Shown here piece by piece: positions 36,901 to 48,842 of a stretch of DNA of 64,000 nt. Each line of letters starts with the position of its first letter. Within the stretch, counting starts at the first letter, position 1. The position numbers were made by a program, and so were the translations under genes. The notes under the pieces are model-generated. The model was not told where the DNA came from and ran no database searches. It saw nothing but the letters and a program-made list of their open reading frames with translations. The stretch comes from Bugulina stolonifera (taxonomy: Eukaryota; Bryozoa; Gymnolaemata; Cheilostomatida; Bugulidae): positions 10,219,700 to 10,283,699 of the forward strand of contig OW285191.1 of NCBI GenBank assembly GCA_935421135.1, given 5' to 3'.

Positions 36901-39900
36901 ATAGTAGCAATAGAATAAATAAAAGGTTGTATGCATGTGTTAAGTCAGCATTATGTAATTCATTAAATAAACTTTTCACAATAGTAGCAATAGAATAAAT
37001 AAAAGGTTGTATGCATGTGTTAAGTCAGCATTATGTAATACATTAAATAAACTTTTTACAATACTAGCAATAGAATGAATAAATGTGTACACATGGTAAA
37101 ATACCATTATATAATAATTTAAACACAATTGAATGAATAAAACGCACATATATGTAAAGGAGTATGACATACCTATTATTAGCAAGAAAAGGCTGTGTGC
37201 ATGTGTTTTGTCAGCATATATAATACATTAAATAAACTTTTCACAAAGTCAGCATAATATATAATACATTAAATAAACTTTTCACAATAGTAGCAATAGA
37301 ATAAATAAAAGGTTGTGTGCATGTGTTAAGTCAGCATTATGTAATTCATTAAATAAACTTTTCACAATAGTAGCAATAGAATAAATAAAATATTGTGTAC
37401 ACATGTTAAAATACCATTATATAATAATTTAAACACAATTGAATGAATAAAAGGCACATATGTAAAGGAGTATGACATACCTATTATTAGCAAGAAAAGG
37501 CTGTGTGCATGTGTTAAGTCAGCATATATAATACATTAAATAAACTTTTCACAAAGTCAGCATAAGATATAATACATTAAATAAACTTTTCAAAATAGTA
37601 GCAATAGAATAAATAAAAGGTTGTGTGCATGTGTTAAGTCAGCATTATGTAATTCGTTAAATAAACTTTTCACAATAGTAGCAATAGAATAAATAAAATA
37701 GTGTGTACACATGTTAAAATACCTTTATATAATAATCTAAACACAATTGAAAGAATAGGCTGTGTGCATGTGTTAAGTCAGCATATATAATAGATTAAAT
37801 AAGCTTTTCACATACCTATTATTAGCAAGAATAGGCTGTGTGCATGTGTTAAGTCAGCATATATAATTCATTAAATAAACTTTTCACAATAGTAGCAATA
37901 GAATAAATAAAAGATTGTGTACACATGTTGAAATACCTTTATATAATAGATTAAATAAGCTTTTCACATACCTATTATTAGCAAGAAAAGGCTGTGTGCA
38001 TGTGTTAAGTCAGCATATATAATAGATTAAATAAGCTTTTCACAATAGTAGCAATAGAATAAATAAAAGGTTGTGTGCATGTGTTAAAATACCTTTATAT
38101 AATAATTTAAACACAATTGAAAGAATAGCGCTTACATGGCCCTGAGTGCTCGTAGTATAGATGCGCTCATCCGAAAAAATAAAAATTTATCAGAAGAGGA
38201 AACCAAACGTATAGCTACACCCAGCTAAAGACCGGACTCACCTACCTCTATGGTAAGCGGAAGGTTGCAGAAGACGGGGTGAGTACATAGAGTGAGGTTT
38301 AGGGAAGGGGAGGGGGCGAGAGGACGGGTGGGGTGGTCGTCCGCCCGGGGAGTTTTTGGATCTAGGGCTAATAAGACGCGGAAATGGCCGGGTGTCTGTG
38401 CAGATCTGCACTGACTATACTACTAATGTATTTCTACATTAATTAATTGTGGATGAAATGTTTTTAGTCTACTTGTACCCAATATTTAATAAAGATCATG
38501 TTCATGTACATGTACATGATCTTTTAGAATACAGTTAAGTAGAAGAATCTTTGTGATAAACAAAGTCATTGGTCTACTTATTTTTTAATTCTACAAAAAT
38601 AACACAATAATTCCATGAATTATGTATTTTCTTAATTTTTAAGGACAAAACTATACAAGCCATATTCCATGATCAGACGTGCATAATGCTTAGATATAAC
38701 CTACTTCATTATATAACTTTGCATCTACCATTGGTGCATGTATGTATTGTACTTCTTTTATATAGGTTATAAATACGCTGGTCTGCAATATGGAACTGAC
38801 TGTTTTTGTGATAACCATTATGACAAACATGGAATTGTTCAGGACTCCTTCTGCAACAACATCTGTCCAGGAGATGGTACACAGATATGTGGTGGAGTGA
38901 GGTATCTCAGTGTGTTCCAAACCTACTCAGGTGAATCAGGTTGTACTATGTATATACAGAGTACATACATGTATATATAATATATACTATGTATAATACT
39001 CTGTATATACATAGTATACATGTATATATTCTGTCCGTCAGTGACCGAGCATACGCTGTTGGCTGCTTTAAATCTTTGATTGTTATAATTCCTATGTAAG
39101 CGAACTCCGGTATGAATCTGTTTCAGTTAAAGTCACAATCAAATTAATGTACATGTATCTAATAATTATGATAGAAACAATGAGCAAATAATTAGAGAAA
39201 TGGAACAAAATAATAATTATTTTATATTTCATTCCATTTTTCTAATGCCATGTATTACTATGTTTTTTCTAATGCATATATTACCATAATAAAAAAATAT
39301 TTTTTGATATCTTTAGACGTTCTAAGAATTATAAAAGAGGAGAATCAACAAGGGCAGCTCAAGCTTATACCCAAGCAACGTATCAAGATGGGCATTGCTG
39401 GTATCAACTTGACCTCATTCACTCAGCATCCCTTCAGTCCAGGGGAGATAATAGCAGCAACTCCTTCACAAGTCATCGAGATTAACTCAAATGGGGATTG
39501 CATAGTCATTGCTGGTAATGAGCTCTATGGTTGTACCTATAAACCAAATGCATACGAATTTAACCTAATAAGTTATATTCTGTATGTAGATTTTGACAGA
39601 GTAGAACATAGTCAAGACTACGGCTGGAAAGGCGCAAAAATAATGGTGGCTGACACGGGAGAGCATTGTATTAAAGCAATAGAACTGGGGCTTACTAATA
39701 CAGAGATGACAACACATCAAAGTTATCCTGAAGCTGAGGATGCAATAAAACTTTACAATTTTGATGAATATGAAGCTAGAAAAAAGCGACATTCAGATAA
39801 AATTGAGGAAACTTTAGTCATAGGAAGCTGTGGTCATGGAGGTATGGTTGGTAACGATAAACAAAAATCTTTGACACAATTGAAAATTTCAAAACCAAAA

Positions 39901-40653
39901 CTGCTTTCTGTAATATACTACTCGGATATCATAAAACTGATTATTGTGTGTGAGCACCCACATAGCACCCAGTTGTACACGCTTGTCGTTGATTTTCATG
40001 ACACTGAAGCATTTGCACATCAGTTTATTGAGGTAGACGGCTTCACATCATTCTCTGACTATGCATACAACGGGCTGATTTCATCTGCGAGTCCATCAGC
40101 TCAACGCTGTATGATCATTGAAAGAGGACATTCCACGGAGCATGCTTCTATCTTTGAATCCGTATGTTCTAGCCATGGCCTTAGCAACTTGGTTCCTTTA
40201 AGAGTTGGAGACTGGTGGCTAACAGCTTCCGAGAGGGACCTGTTTGCTTTTCGGTGGAATTCAGTCAAAGATCTAGTAATTTTGCCTAGAGACCAGTTGC
40301 CCTATAAAGTCAAACATGATATTGGTGCACTTAGTTCAGATGGTGGTCTTATCTCATATAATGCAGTAAGACATTTCTTTGTGTTTTATGACGTTCAACT
40401 ACGTGCAGAACAAGTTTCAGACTGTGGATTCTTTTTAGTAGCTGAAGATTATTACTGTAAAGGATTTACAAATAAAATACTTCAAGTAGCTAGCTTAGAT
40501 AGCTGCATGTATGTATGTCTCAAAGATATTACATGTGTGGCTTTTACCTACAGGCAAGCTGCACAGAATATGTGCTATCTGTACCCAGAGCAGTCTACTA
40601 TCCCAGGACTCTATGACTCCACAGCTTCCTGCTACTATATGAAGCAGTCTTAA
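33978..40653 (+). CDS. Secreted WSC / propeller-like / PAN-domain protein, 4 coding exons
   Basis: Exons 33978-34065, 34703-34843, 38766-38930, 39317-40653 join in phase 1 throughout, about 576 residues from the first ATG. A second in-frame ATG at 33990 may be the real start. Exon 1 encodes a signal peptide (MTWLVLCLTTLTSF). Exons 2-3 form a WSC domain with eight cysteines: YIGCFMDK, DYCINLC, then YAGLQYGTDCFC, FCNNICPGDGTQICGG. The large exon 4 begins with a segment like NHL/propeller repeats (VIEINSNGDCIVIAG, IMVADTGEHCIKAIEL) and ends in a cysteine-rich PAN/apple-like domain (SCMYVCLKDITCVAFTYR, MCYLYPE). WSC and PAN bind carbohydrate or protein in known families; no transmembrane segment is seen. 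The exon 2 donor GTTTGA is weak, and a Polinton-like element sits 17 bp after it. The propeller assignment is tentative. Confidence 0.85.
34236..34378. repeat. Near-perfect palindrome, arms about 70 bp (hairpin MITE)
   Basis: The left arm, including GATGGTAAACTGTACTTATC, is mirrored by GATAAGTACAGTTTACCATC with almost no spacer. Outer parts (TAGATAGGATAAAATAAATG / TTATTTATCTAATCCTA) pair imperfectly. It lies in intron 1 of the WSC/PAN gene. Confidence 0.9.
35600..36110 (-). other. GC-rich open stretch inside the Polinton, coding status unclear
   Basis: Minus-strand frames at 35607-35840 (77 aa) and 35837-36100 (87 aa) are arginine/serine-rich. The second includes a methionine run from a (CAT)n array at about 35931-35970. 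They could be the remains of a basic structural protein of the element, or composition artefacts. I recognise no family. Confidence 0.3.
36490..36680 (-). pseudogene. Protein-primed DNA polymerase B fragment of the Polinton
   Basis: The open minus frame shows FEYVEMDTDSAYMALSARS, with the DTDS catalytic aspartates of the family B palm, then IDALIRKDKNLSEEE and a stop at 36488-36490. Only this small part of the polymerase remains. The same segment, from AYMALS onward, recurs inverted at 38128-38210 with one visible residue change and the same premature stop, so both copies descend from one already broken sequence. Confidence 0.75.
36700..38122. repeat. AT-rich tandem satellite inside the Polinton, about 80-bp unit with higher-order variants
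   Basis: Units share GTGTGCATGTGTTAAGTCAG, CATTAAATAAACTTTTCACA and ATAGTAGCAATAGAATAAAT. The basic period is about 80 bp. Two other unit types (TACACATGTTAAAATACC..ACACAATTGAATGAATAAA and ACCTATTATTAGCAAGAAA) recur in between, giving a higher-order pattern. Confidence 0.9.
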
Positions 40654-41501
40654 ATATACATAATTACCTTTTATTTCTCTATTTACTCTTTAAACTTTAA
40701 TGCCACTTTAAGGTGTTGTCTCAGTTATTATAGAATTGTGTATGAAAGCAAATATAAACTGAAGTATTTCAGAATATACAATGAGAGTGTATTTTTAAAT
40801 TGCTGTAAAATAATCAGAGCCACCAGGTTGCCAGAACTGAGATAAAACAATGCACTTACACAGAAAGCCAGTATAGCTCAAAGCATGAAATTGATTTTAT
40901 CTCTGATTCATCCACAACAGATTATTTACGCCCTGTGTATTAAACCTTCATGAGCTATTTTCATACTTTTGTTTCATAAGTGTTCCTACATTTTTGTACT
41001 TAAATTAGCATAATCTATAAAAACACTAATTGACATTGTTGTCATATCTCATGATGGTATACCCATAATCGCTAATATCAGTCACAATACATGTATGCAT
41101 AGACAGCGGCATGCAACCCAGTCTATTCTAGTACACCGCATGGAACCCAGTCTATTCTAGTACACACATTAATTGATAGATGGTTTTATTTGTTTCAACA
41201 TTGACAGAAGAAATAATACTCTTATATACAATGCTCTGTAATGGTCTAGTTCATGCCAATGTTATAATAGTACAACCAACATAGATATACATGTACATGT
41301 TGTGTGGTTATGATTTATTCAACACAAATCATCCAAGCAAAATTGCACAAGTGACACATGGATCATGTTGTATTGTCGTAACTCCATGAATAGCTTTGTG
41401 TTTGAGAAATTGTCTTCTGTTTTGTCTAAATGCAAAAACATTCAGTGATATCGCTGTTGTTGTATTACTGATTAATGTAGTGGTAAGCTATACATATACA
41501 T
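40654..41501. other. Convergent 3' intergenic region between the WSC/PAN gene and CUB gene D
   Basis: The two genes converge here. A minus-strand AATAAA (complement of TTTATT, 41185-41190), about 315 bp past the stop of the CUB gene, is a plausible polyadenylation signal. A 28-bp word CAACCCAGTCTATTCTAGTACA-like is duplicated at 41107-41157. Nothing else is supported. Confidence 0.5.
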
Positions 41502-44500
41502 CTATTGACGTCCCCAATTCAGTTTCCAGCCACTAGAAGTTCCATCACTATCCGTTCTAAATACGACCTTGACAGTACTTGAGATTCCTAACACTAGCCT
41601 CTCTCCCACACCACAATGTAGATCCAGGATATCATTAGTTTTACCATCATAGATCTGGTAGAATGATATAATATACATTCACATACTACATTCAAATGGA
41701 ACCTAATATATTGTTATTCCTATTTCCTCTATCTTGGGTAGGGCTACCAAACCGCTAGGGACATCCACATGTAATTGTGGTCATGACTAACACTAACGGT
41801 GCAGCCCACACAGTGTGTAAACTTTGAACTTTGTGCTAGAAGCCTTGTATGCTAACAACAAGGCTTCGGTTGCACCAATTAAATTACATAACATTTTTGT
41901 GTTGCATTACAAAACTATTATTACATGCATCTCTAGTTCACTATTTAGTTAAAAGTAAAAATTCCATCAAATCATGATAATTGAGACACCTTGTAATATC
42001 AATAACAAGAATAGCATTATACATGCATATGTATGATGCTTTAAGAAACAGATTCGTATGCATATAGAATAAAAATTTTTAATTAATTACTCTAGGTCCT
42101 AGGAATAAAAGTACATTATTGTCTTCTAGAAAAAAGGAAGTGCTGTATGTATAATATGTAGACATGATGAGCGTGTAGAACACTTACCCAGAATGAATCC
42201 TTGCTACAGCCAGGGCTCTCTTCGACATCGAAGTGAGTGACATTCAGGAAAATCTTTCCATAAGAAACATCTATTAGCCATACACAGAGAGCATCATGGG
42301 GGTAATGTTTCGGGAAGTAAGGAGAGGTGAGGTTACCCCTATCTTCTTGTAAGACACCTCCGCATGGAACTGTGGGCAACAAAATAATCAATTACATACA
42401 CCATATGAATATCATGTTACCAACCCCCATTATATTACATGCACATGTATATTTACATGTAAGCATATCTTAGGTTTAATAATAATCACATTACATTATC
42501 TGCACATTTCCGCAACAAATTCACATTCAACAAGGTTTTGAACCCACGACATGCTTGATGTGTATGCCTTGCATTTCTTTCAAAAGCCTCCATTCAGTTC
42601 TCTCCCTGGTGGTTGAGTTAGGTCCAATACATGAGCATACAGGCAGTACTTTTACAGCATCAGATGAGGTTCTAAATAATATGGAACTATAATACCTACA
42701 TATAGTATTGGTTTCCTACTAACCATGGGCTGGTGGGGGTGCTCCAATGTCTGTTGTAGCTGTCACAGTATCTGCTCCAGCAGATGAAGAGTCTGTTTTT
42801 GGTGTTGTAAAGAAGTCGTGGAAAGCTAATTATAAACATAAAAGAGAATATCATTTTTCTATTTCAAGGTATCAAATTCCATATCTTAGCTGATATGACT
42901 TAGCTGTGTTAATAGTAGATTTTACACCTTTGGGGCCAATTACTTTGCAGTTCAATTTTTTAAGTGGGCAAAATGCTTAATTTAATTTCATAGCTAATGC
43001 AAGAATGTTTGACATTGAAATAAGAAACATGATCGTGCCAATTATTTTAAGAGTTTAAGCGACATCTACAACTATGTAGTTACCAATAACCTTCCGTTTG
43101 CCAACTATAAAAAACTTAAAATATGCAACTCCTTACTGCACTTACAATCCCACTTGAGTTTCCACCCTTTACCGTTGAGTGTGTGATCTGACACAAATGT
43201 TATATTGATAGTACTTGACTCTCCTATAACATATCTCATACCTTGACCACAATAGAGATCCAAGAATTTGTTAGTGTAGCCATCTTGAAACTGCAACAGC
43301 ATAAGATAACTCCAACAACTAAATAACTATAACTAATATTCCTAATGCGTACATAGAAAGTGAGCCAAGGTTTTATAAATTAAACCAAAGAGGAATAATA
43401 CCTGAACATTTGCCTAAAATCTCCGAAGATCACTTGTTATGGCCTAATAGGCCTACTATAGCCAAATAGGCTTAAGCTATAAGTCATGCAAACCTATGTC
43501 TTCATTAGTGCGCAGGATCAGTCAATTTTAGTCTGGTAAGAAAGATATATGCCAGTGTGGCGTTAAACCAATGTGCTTATTTGCACCAGTACCGCAGTTC
43601 CACCATTTCTTACCAGAAGATAATCTTGTTCACACTTGGGGTTACTCAGCATGTCTGATTCCAGGACTATGACCAGAATCACACCATGAGGAATCTCGAT
43701 AAACCAGTCACATCTGATGTTGTCGGGGTAGTTCTTGGGAAAGTATGGAGAGGTCAATGTACGCTCCTCTTCATTCAGATATTCTTCACATAGACTCTTC
43801 ACTGCTAAACAAATGCTGATATTGGTTTTCATCGCCAGAATACAAGATAATATAATATGTAGTTATACATACAGATACATGTACATGTATTTAACAGTTT
43901 CTGGCACAACTCAGTCTAAATGCACTTTTAAATATTATAAAACCATCTGCATGTTTTTTAATTTAGATTTTCACAACAAGTCCTAGCGGTGAAAGTGGTC
44001 AGTGTTGGTTTCGTTGGAGTGAACAAAACTTCGTTCTATGCTATAGCAGAACTACCACACATGGCTGAGGCAGACTCAGCAACACAAATGTGTAGCAACG
44101 ATAATAGCTACTATTATTTTATGCCAATGTAGGGTATAGCAAAGTAGTAGTAGAATCTTAGCTGTACCTGTGCTATGTTCATTTGCCAGGACTGCTGTGG
44201 TCGTAGGTGATTCAGTTTGTACAGTAGAGGGTGCTGTGTCATTAGTAGTGGCATTAACACTGACTGACGCCTCTTGCCCTGTCATTACAAACATGGTAGA
44301 TGTTTGCCTGGTAGAGGGCGCTGCAGATGCTGATATAACACTGTCTGTAGTTGAATTTACAGAAATTCTTCTATCTACATGTACATCAGGGTCAGCTGAA
44401 TCAGCCATAGTTGAAGTAGTGGTCAGTGTGCCAGTGGTGGACTGGTCAAGGGGTAAGATGGTAGTATTGGATGCATTGAGAGCGGGATCTGTGCTTCCCA

Positions 44501-47500
44501 TGGTAATATTCATTTGGTCACCAGCCGAATAGGTGGTTGCTGGTGGTTCAGTTACAACTACATTGGTTAGAGTGGTTGTCTTATCTGGTCCTTGAGTGAT
44601 GGTTAAGAGTTCTGCTGGACTATGGTCAATAGAAGCAGTCGTCAACGCTCCGTCGGGCAGTATTTTGATTGTGTTGCTCTCAGGGGTAGTTGTGACATCC
44701 TTGTAAACCATGTTAAAGAAATCTAGAACGATTAATATGACAAGCACTAAATAACTATTTACAATGTATACATGTATATTTAGAGTTTCATATAGATTTT
44801 AAATTCTCAACGTTTTAGAACAAAATTCTCATGTACTACATGTATATTAACGTATTTACTTACTAGACCATGTAAGAGTCCAGCCTCTTAGAGAAAACCT
44901 ACTGTCTGTAGAGAAGACAACTCTAATAGAGTTTGAGTGACTAACAATGAATTTTGGTCCACATTCGCAGTATTGCCCCAACAATTCCCGAGTGTCCCCA
45001 TCATAGAACTGTATTATAGTACATGTATTATAATACAACATTAAAATTAATTGCATGTACTTGTGCTGTACATAACAGATAAATAAATGGATTTGGCAAC
45101 ATGTTAATCTGGTAAAGGTTCCATGAACTTAATCCACAGAGTCAGAAAAACACATGCGAATGTTATACCATATTAACGTTTACCTTTACAGAGTCTTTCA
45201 AACAACCGGTAGAGTACTGCACATAAAACGGAGTGAGCTCTACAGCAACCAGACCAACTGGAACGGAGACATCCCAGACACATACCAGATTGTGTCCATA
45301 GCCATGTGGATAGTTAGGTGATGAGAGAGTACCTGTCTCACCTGTCATGACACCTCCACATGTTTGTTCTGTAACATGCAGTGCAGCGAGTAATATCAAT
45401 GCATACTGTCCAACACACGAATTTTGCTGCAGCTGAGGATGCATAAAGGCCACAGTATATGCTAGCAAAATGGTTAATATGGAGGCATTAAAATTCACTA
45501 AATACATGATAAGAAACTTCATATATGATATAATGTAGCGAATACTTTATGAAGCTTCAAAACATAAGAGTTGTTTTCCCTTCATTTTGAAAGTTGCCCG
45601 CTCTTGCCCCAAACCCCAGTTTCGCCATATAGACGTTTCCCATAACATATTTAGTGAATGTTGATTCCTGTAATATGGCAGCCCACTTTGCTGGCTAATT
45701 AATGGACAAGTACATCGTAGGTGCTAAAGAGACCAGTTAATAGGACGTTTTTCTATTAGGAGAAGGTGAAACTTACATATAAACTTCATTGTAGTGAATA
45801 AAATCACTTTGTACTAAATATAAGTAAAGCGATATAATATGAACAGGAATGTTTTGACTGATTCAGCTTTGGTAAGGAACCAAGGTTGTGTCATGTTTCT
45901 ACAATAGTATACACCCAACTATTAAAACCTGTATTGTCTCCCACGTGGTTCAGAACTACTTTACCTTGCCACTGGAGAAGCCAACCAGCTCCATTCTTGC
46001 TACAGTCTGTGGTGAACACAATCACCACAGAGTTGGATATCCCTGTAATATACTGGGAATTATCTCCACAAACAGTCTTCATTAGTCTGCCACTGTGTCC
46101 ATCATAAAACTGTAATAGAATTAAACCAGTGTATTTCTCTGGCAGGTCGGGTTACAAAACGGCTACAATTTGGTTCAGTGTGACTTAGTATGACTCAGTG
46201 TGACTCAGTATGACTCAGTGTGACTCAGTATGACTCAGTGTGACTCAGTATGACTCAGAGTGACTCAGTGTGACTCAGTGTGACTTAGTTGACTGCGCAG
46301 TCCCCTTTCCATATATTCAAAATCCATATCTATAATGGCACCTTCCACGTAGTAGACCACCCAACTGAACGTGTGCCAGAAATAAATGATAATTTCCCAT
46401 TATTTATAATAAGAGTATGTCATTATATGTATATTTTTGACTCACCTTTAGAGAGTCCCATCTACAATCTCTATGGTACTCGATGTCCATATCAGTAATA
46501 TTAATTTGTACAGTACCACGTGGAATGGTAATGTTCCACCTACATAGGGTATTGTGTGGATACAGAGCATACGGGTAGTTTGTAGATGCCAGAGTTCCTG
46601 CACTTGCCAAATGACGTCCACCACAATCATCATCTTAAACAACCAATAAAATGGGACTACTGCATCAGCCTGCATGAGAACAGCAGGTAAATATGACCCA
46701 CGAGTTCCACACAAAGAAATTTACATGCAGTGTGCACATTTCATATATTTTTAAAATATGAATATACAGTGTTCTGTAATGTTACACTTACATGAGGTAG
46801 TAGAACAACTTCTACGACCTACGGCACCTGAAGAAGAAATAATTGATTTAGATTATAATATCTACTTAAAATAATTATTAGGGCGTTGTACGTATACACA
46901 ATGGCCACTAACAAGCTTTTGGCTATAAATAGAAGTTGTCCTCTTCTAATTTGTCTTCCTTTTCCGAAAAAGAAGAGCAAGATAAATTGAGAGAGGACAA
47001 CTTCGAATTATGATCAATAGCTTATTAGTGCCCATGGTATAGCCACAGAATATTGTATACCTGCAGATATACTAGAGCTTTACAAGTACAATGTACATGA
47101 ATTACATAATGAGTTATGCATTTAATTATCTTTCGCCTACTCATAGACATCTACATGACTGTACATGTCTATGTACATGTCTATGTACATAAACATGTAC
47201 ATCTCTATGTACACGTACATGTTTATGTACATAGACATGTACATAGACATGTACAGTCATGTAGATGTCTATGAGTAGGCGAAAGATAATTAAATGCATA
47301 ACTCATTATGTACATGAATGCCTATAGGTAGATATTCGCTTATAATAACCATAGCAAGAGAAATGTACATTAAGTAACCAAGTTTGTACAAGTCGATTAG
47401 AATAGTCACGTGACGCTATGCATACAATTTGTGCATGATGCATTTTTACAACACACAATATGTAAGCCGTTTTAAGTTTGCTTAGTTTGCTTTTTACTCA

Positions 47501-48082
47501 ACGATTAAGAAAAATGTCAATACATTCGAAATCAACAACATGTAAATATTCTACATGCAGATGAGTCATTTAATATTAATTTACTTCCTTTACTAGAACT
47601 TGAGCTAAATGATGACATCACTTTAAAGGGGTAGTGCAACTGACAGTTATTTTTTTTTACACAATCTAAGTGAGTTTTCATGCTCGGTTCAGAATTACAT
47701 ACGCGTACAATGTGAACTCAATCATAACTTATTCAACTACATGTATACTAGGCCAAAGTAAGCAATAGTGAGCATTTTAGGGTATTATTTGGTTATTATG
47801 TAACTGATTCTGAATGAGCATAAAAAACCGATTCAGATAGTGCAAGAAAAATATAACTGCCAGTACCCCTTTTAAGTTGACTGTAAAGTGCTTTGATCTG
47901 TAAGAATAATTATCTTTAAAGTGGAGGGAAACCCAAAGGCTGTGTAGCCTTGGATTTTCCTCCTCAGAATATAATATGTACTGATGCTATATTCACTCAC
48001 CAACAACCCCATGCAATGATGATAACTGATAGACGCAGAACCAGAATGCAACAGCAACTCTTACTGGTATATAGACAGCCAT
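41502..48082 (-). CDS. Secreted four-CUB-domain protein with mucin-like linker, 12 exons, complete
   Basis: Exons: 48001-48082, 46792-46827, 46446-46633, 45965-46109, 45184-45368, 44864-45008, 44168-44722, 43614-43804, 43146-43290, 42724-42825, 42188-42369, 41502-41654. All phases agree, giving 702 residues. Exon 1 is a signal peptide (VRVAVAFWFCVYQLSSL). Each CUB is encoded by a pair of exons: first half with CGG..C.W..GC, second half starting (F/I)YDG or FQDG and ending GW.L.W. CUB1 = exons 3-4, CUB2 = 5-6, CUB3 = 8-9, CUB4 = 11-12. Exon 7 (185 aa) is a Thr/Ser-rich linker likely to be O-glycosylated; exon 10 is a short one. No transmembrane helix is seen. CUBs are extracellular protein- or glycan-binding modules; no enzyme domain is present. 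Exon 8 has a tandem TAGCAG acceptor. Confidence 0.88.
42515..42640 (-). mobile_element. Possible SINE fragment
   Basis: The minus strand contains a good box B (GTGGGTTCAAAACC) near 42530-42545, but only a poor box A upstream. It lies in intron 10 of the four-CUB gene. Weakly supported. Confidence 0.3.
46181..46290. repeat. Decamer array with nine TGACTCA (AP-1-type) sites
   Basis: Eleven 10-bp units TGACTCAGTR run in register from 46181 to 46290. TGACTCA is perfect in units at 46191 to 46271; the first and last units read TGACTTA. The array sits in intron 3 of the four-CUB gene, between the two halves of CUB1. Confidence 0.95.
46930..47012. mobile_element. Small hairpin MITE with GAAGTTGTCCTCT termini
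   Basis: GAAGTTGTCCTCTTCTAATT pairs with AATTGAGAGAGGACAACTTC across a short loop. The same terminal word recurs across the window, often as similar hairpins. It lies in intron 1 of the four-CUB gene. Confidence 0.7.
47096..47325. repeat. Long near-perfect palindrome, arms about 110 bp
   Basis: The left arm from TACATGAATTACATAATGAG through ATAATTATCTTTCGCC-type sequence is mirrored by the right arm ending CTCATTATGTACATGAATG. The centre is made of ACATGTACATAG-type repeats. It could extrude as a cruciform. It lies in intron 1 of the four-CUB gene. Confidence 0.9.
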
Positions 48083-48842
48083 GTTAAACTACCAAGTAGT
48101 AAATGACCTAAAGCCTATAACTAGTTTGGTATTCATGCAATATCTTACTAGGTGTGTATGGTGTGAGAAATTCTGAAAGCTATTTAAATTACAGCTTAGA
48201 ACAATTTTCAAACACATGATTATCACATAATACAAGTAAGAAGGCACCGCACCCAACTATAATTATATTATCTGATAGAGAATGACTCAATCACTGCAAC
48301 AACAACAGCATGTACCTCCACAAAATATCAGTTAAACCCTAAAGTTCTTTGTTTGTGGTGTCGACCTTTCATTGTGTAATAATCTAATAATATATTTAAT
48401 CTAACAAACAAGAAGTGCTCCAAAATACGTAGCAACCACCCAAAACTGCGCACAATATTATATGGAAGATAAACTAACGTATTAGTACATGACTGCATAT
48501 TACCAGTACTACAATAATTATGATAATATATATGTGTAATAGTTGTGTATACTACTATTAATTTATTATGCAATATTAAAAATAATTTAGCTACGATATG
48601 TTTCAACCTGTATACTGAAATACACATAAGTACTTAGTTTGTCTAGATGCACTATAACTATAACATAATTTTATATATTATTGTGGGCATGAAAAAGATA
48701 CAAGATAGTACAAGATAATATTATTATAAAGTATTTCATGCGCCAACCAACATCCAGCTCTCCATTTCAAACAAGAAAAGACCCAAGAAAAGTCACTAAT
48801 TTACAATAACTGAACCTGTGGACTTCCAGCTTTTAGTGACTA
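48083..48842. other. Intergenic region between the two CUB genes
   Basis: About 760 bp between the start codon of the four-CUB gene and the stop codon of the next CUB gene, both minus strand. It should contain the promoter of the former and the 3' end of the latter. No motif stands out. Confidence 0.6.

Larger units (their letters stand above)
36437..38284. repeat. Inverted copies of the polymerase/right-end segment bracketing the satellite
   Basis: About 36437-36597 is the reverse complement of 38128-38284, with a few substitutions (for example GCGCTTACATGGCCCTGAGT). Together with the outer TIR this makes a nested inverted structure around the AT-rich array. It suggests that the right terminus was duplicated in inverted orientation. 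Confidence 0.85.
34861..38424. mobile_element. Polinton/Maverick derivative (3.56 kb), 140-bp identical TIRs, TSD AATGTA
   Basis: TIRs 34861-35000 and 38285-38424 are identical inverted repeats beginning AGTAGTATAGTCAGTGCAGA. The 6-bp AATGTA flanks both sides (34855-34860 and 38425-38430). Long TIRs starting with AG plus a 6-bp duplication are diagnostic of Polintons. A DNA polymerase B remnant (36490-36680, minus) carries the palm motif EMDTDSAYMALS, and a second inverted remnant lies at 38128-38284. Capsid, integrase and protease genes are not recognised. 34.9-36.1 kb is strongly GC-rich; 36.7-38.1 kb is a satellite array. The copy is non-autonomous. It occupies most of intron 2 of the WSC/PAN gene. 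Confidence 0.85.

Noticed and set aside
44170..44532. Plus-strand 120-aa frame
   Set aside because: Antisense of the Thr-rich linker exon, whose splice sites and phase are on the minus strand.
45163..45522. Alternative start with signal-like hydrophobic stretch just before CUB2
   Set aside because: An acceptor (GTTACAG) at 45369 joins in phase to the upstream CUB exons; the hydrophobic stretch is intronic, although an internal promoter cannot be excluded.
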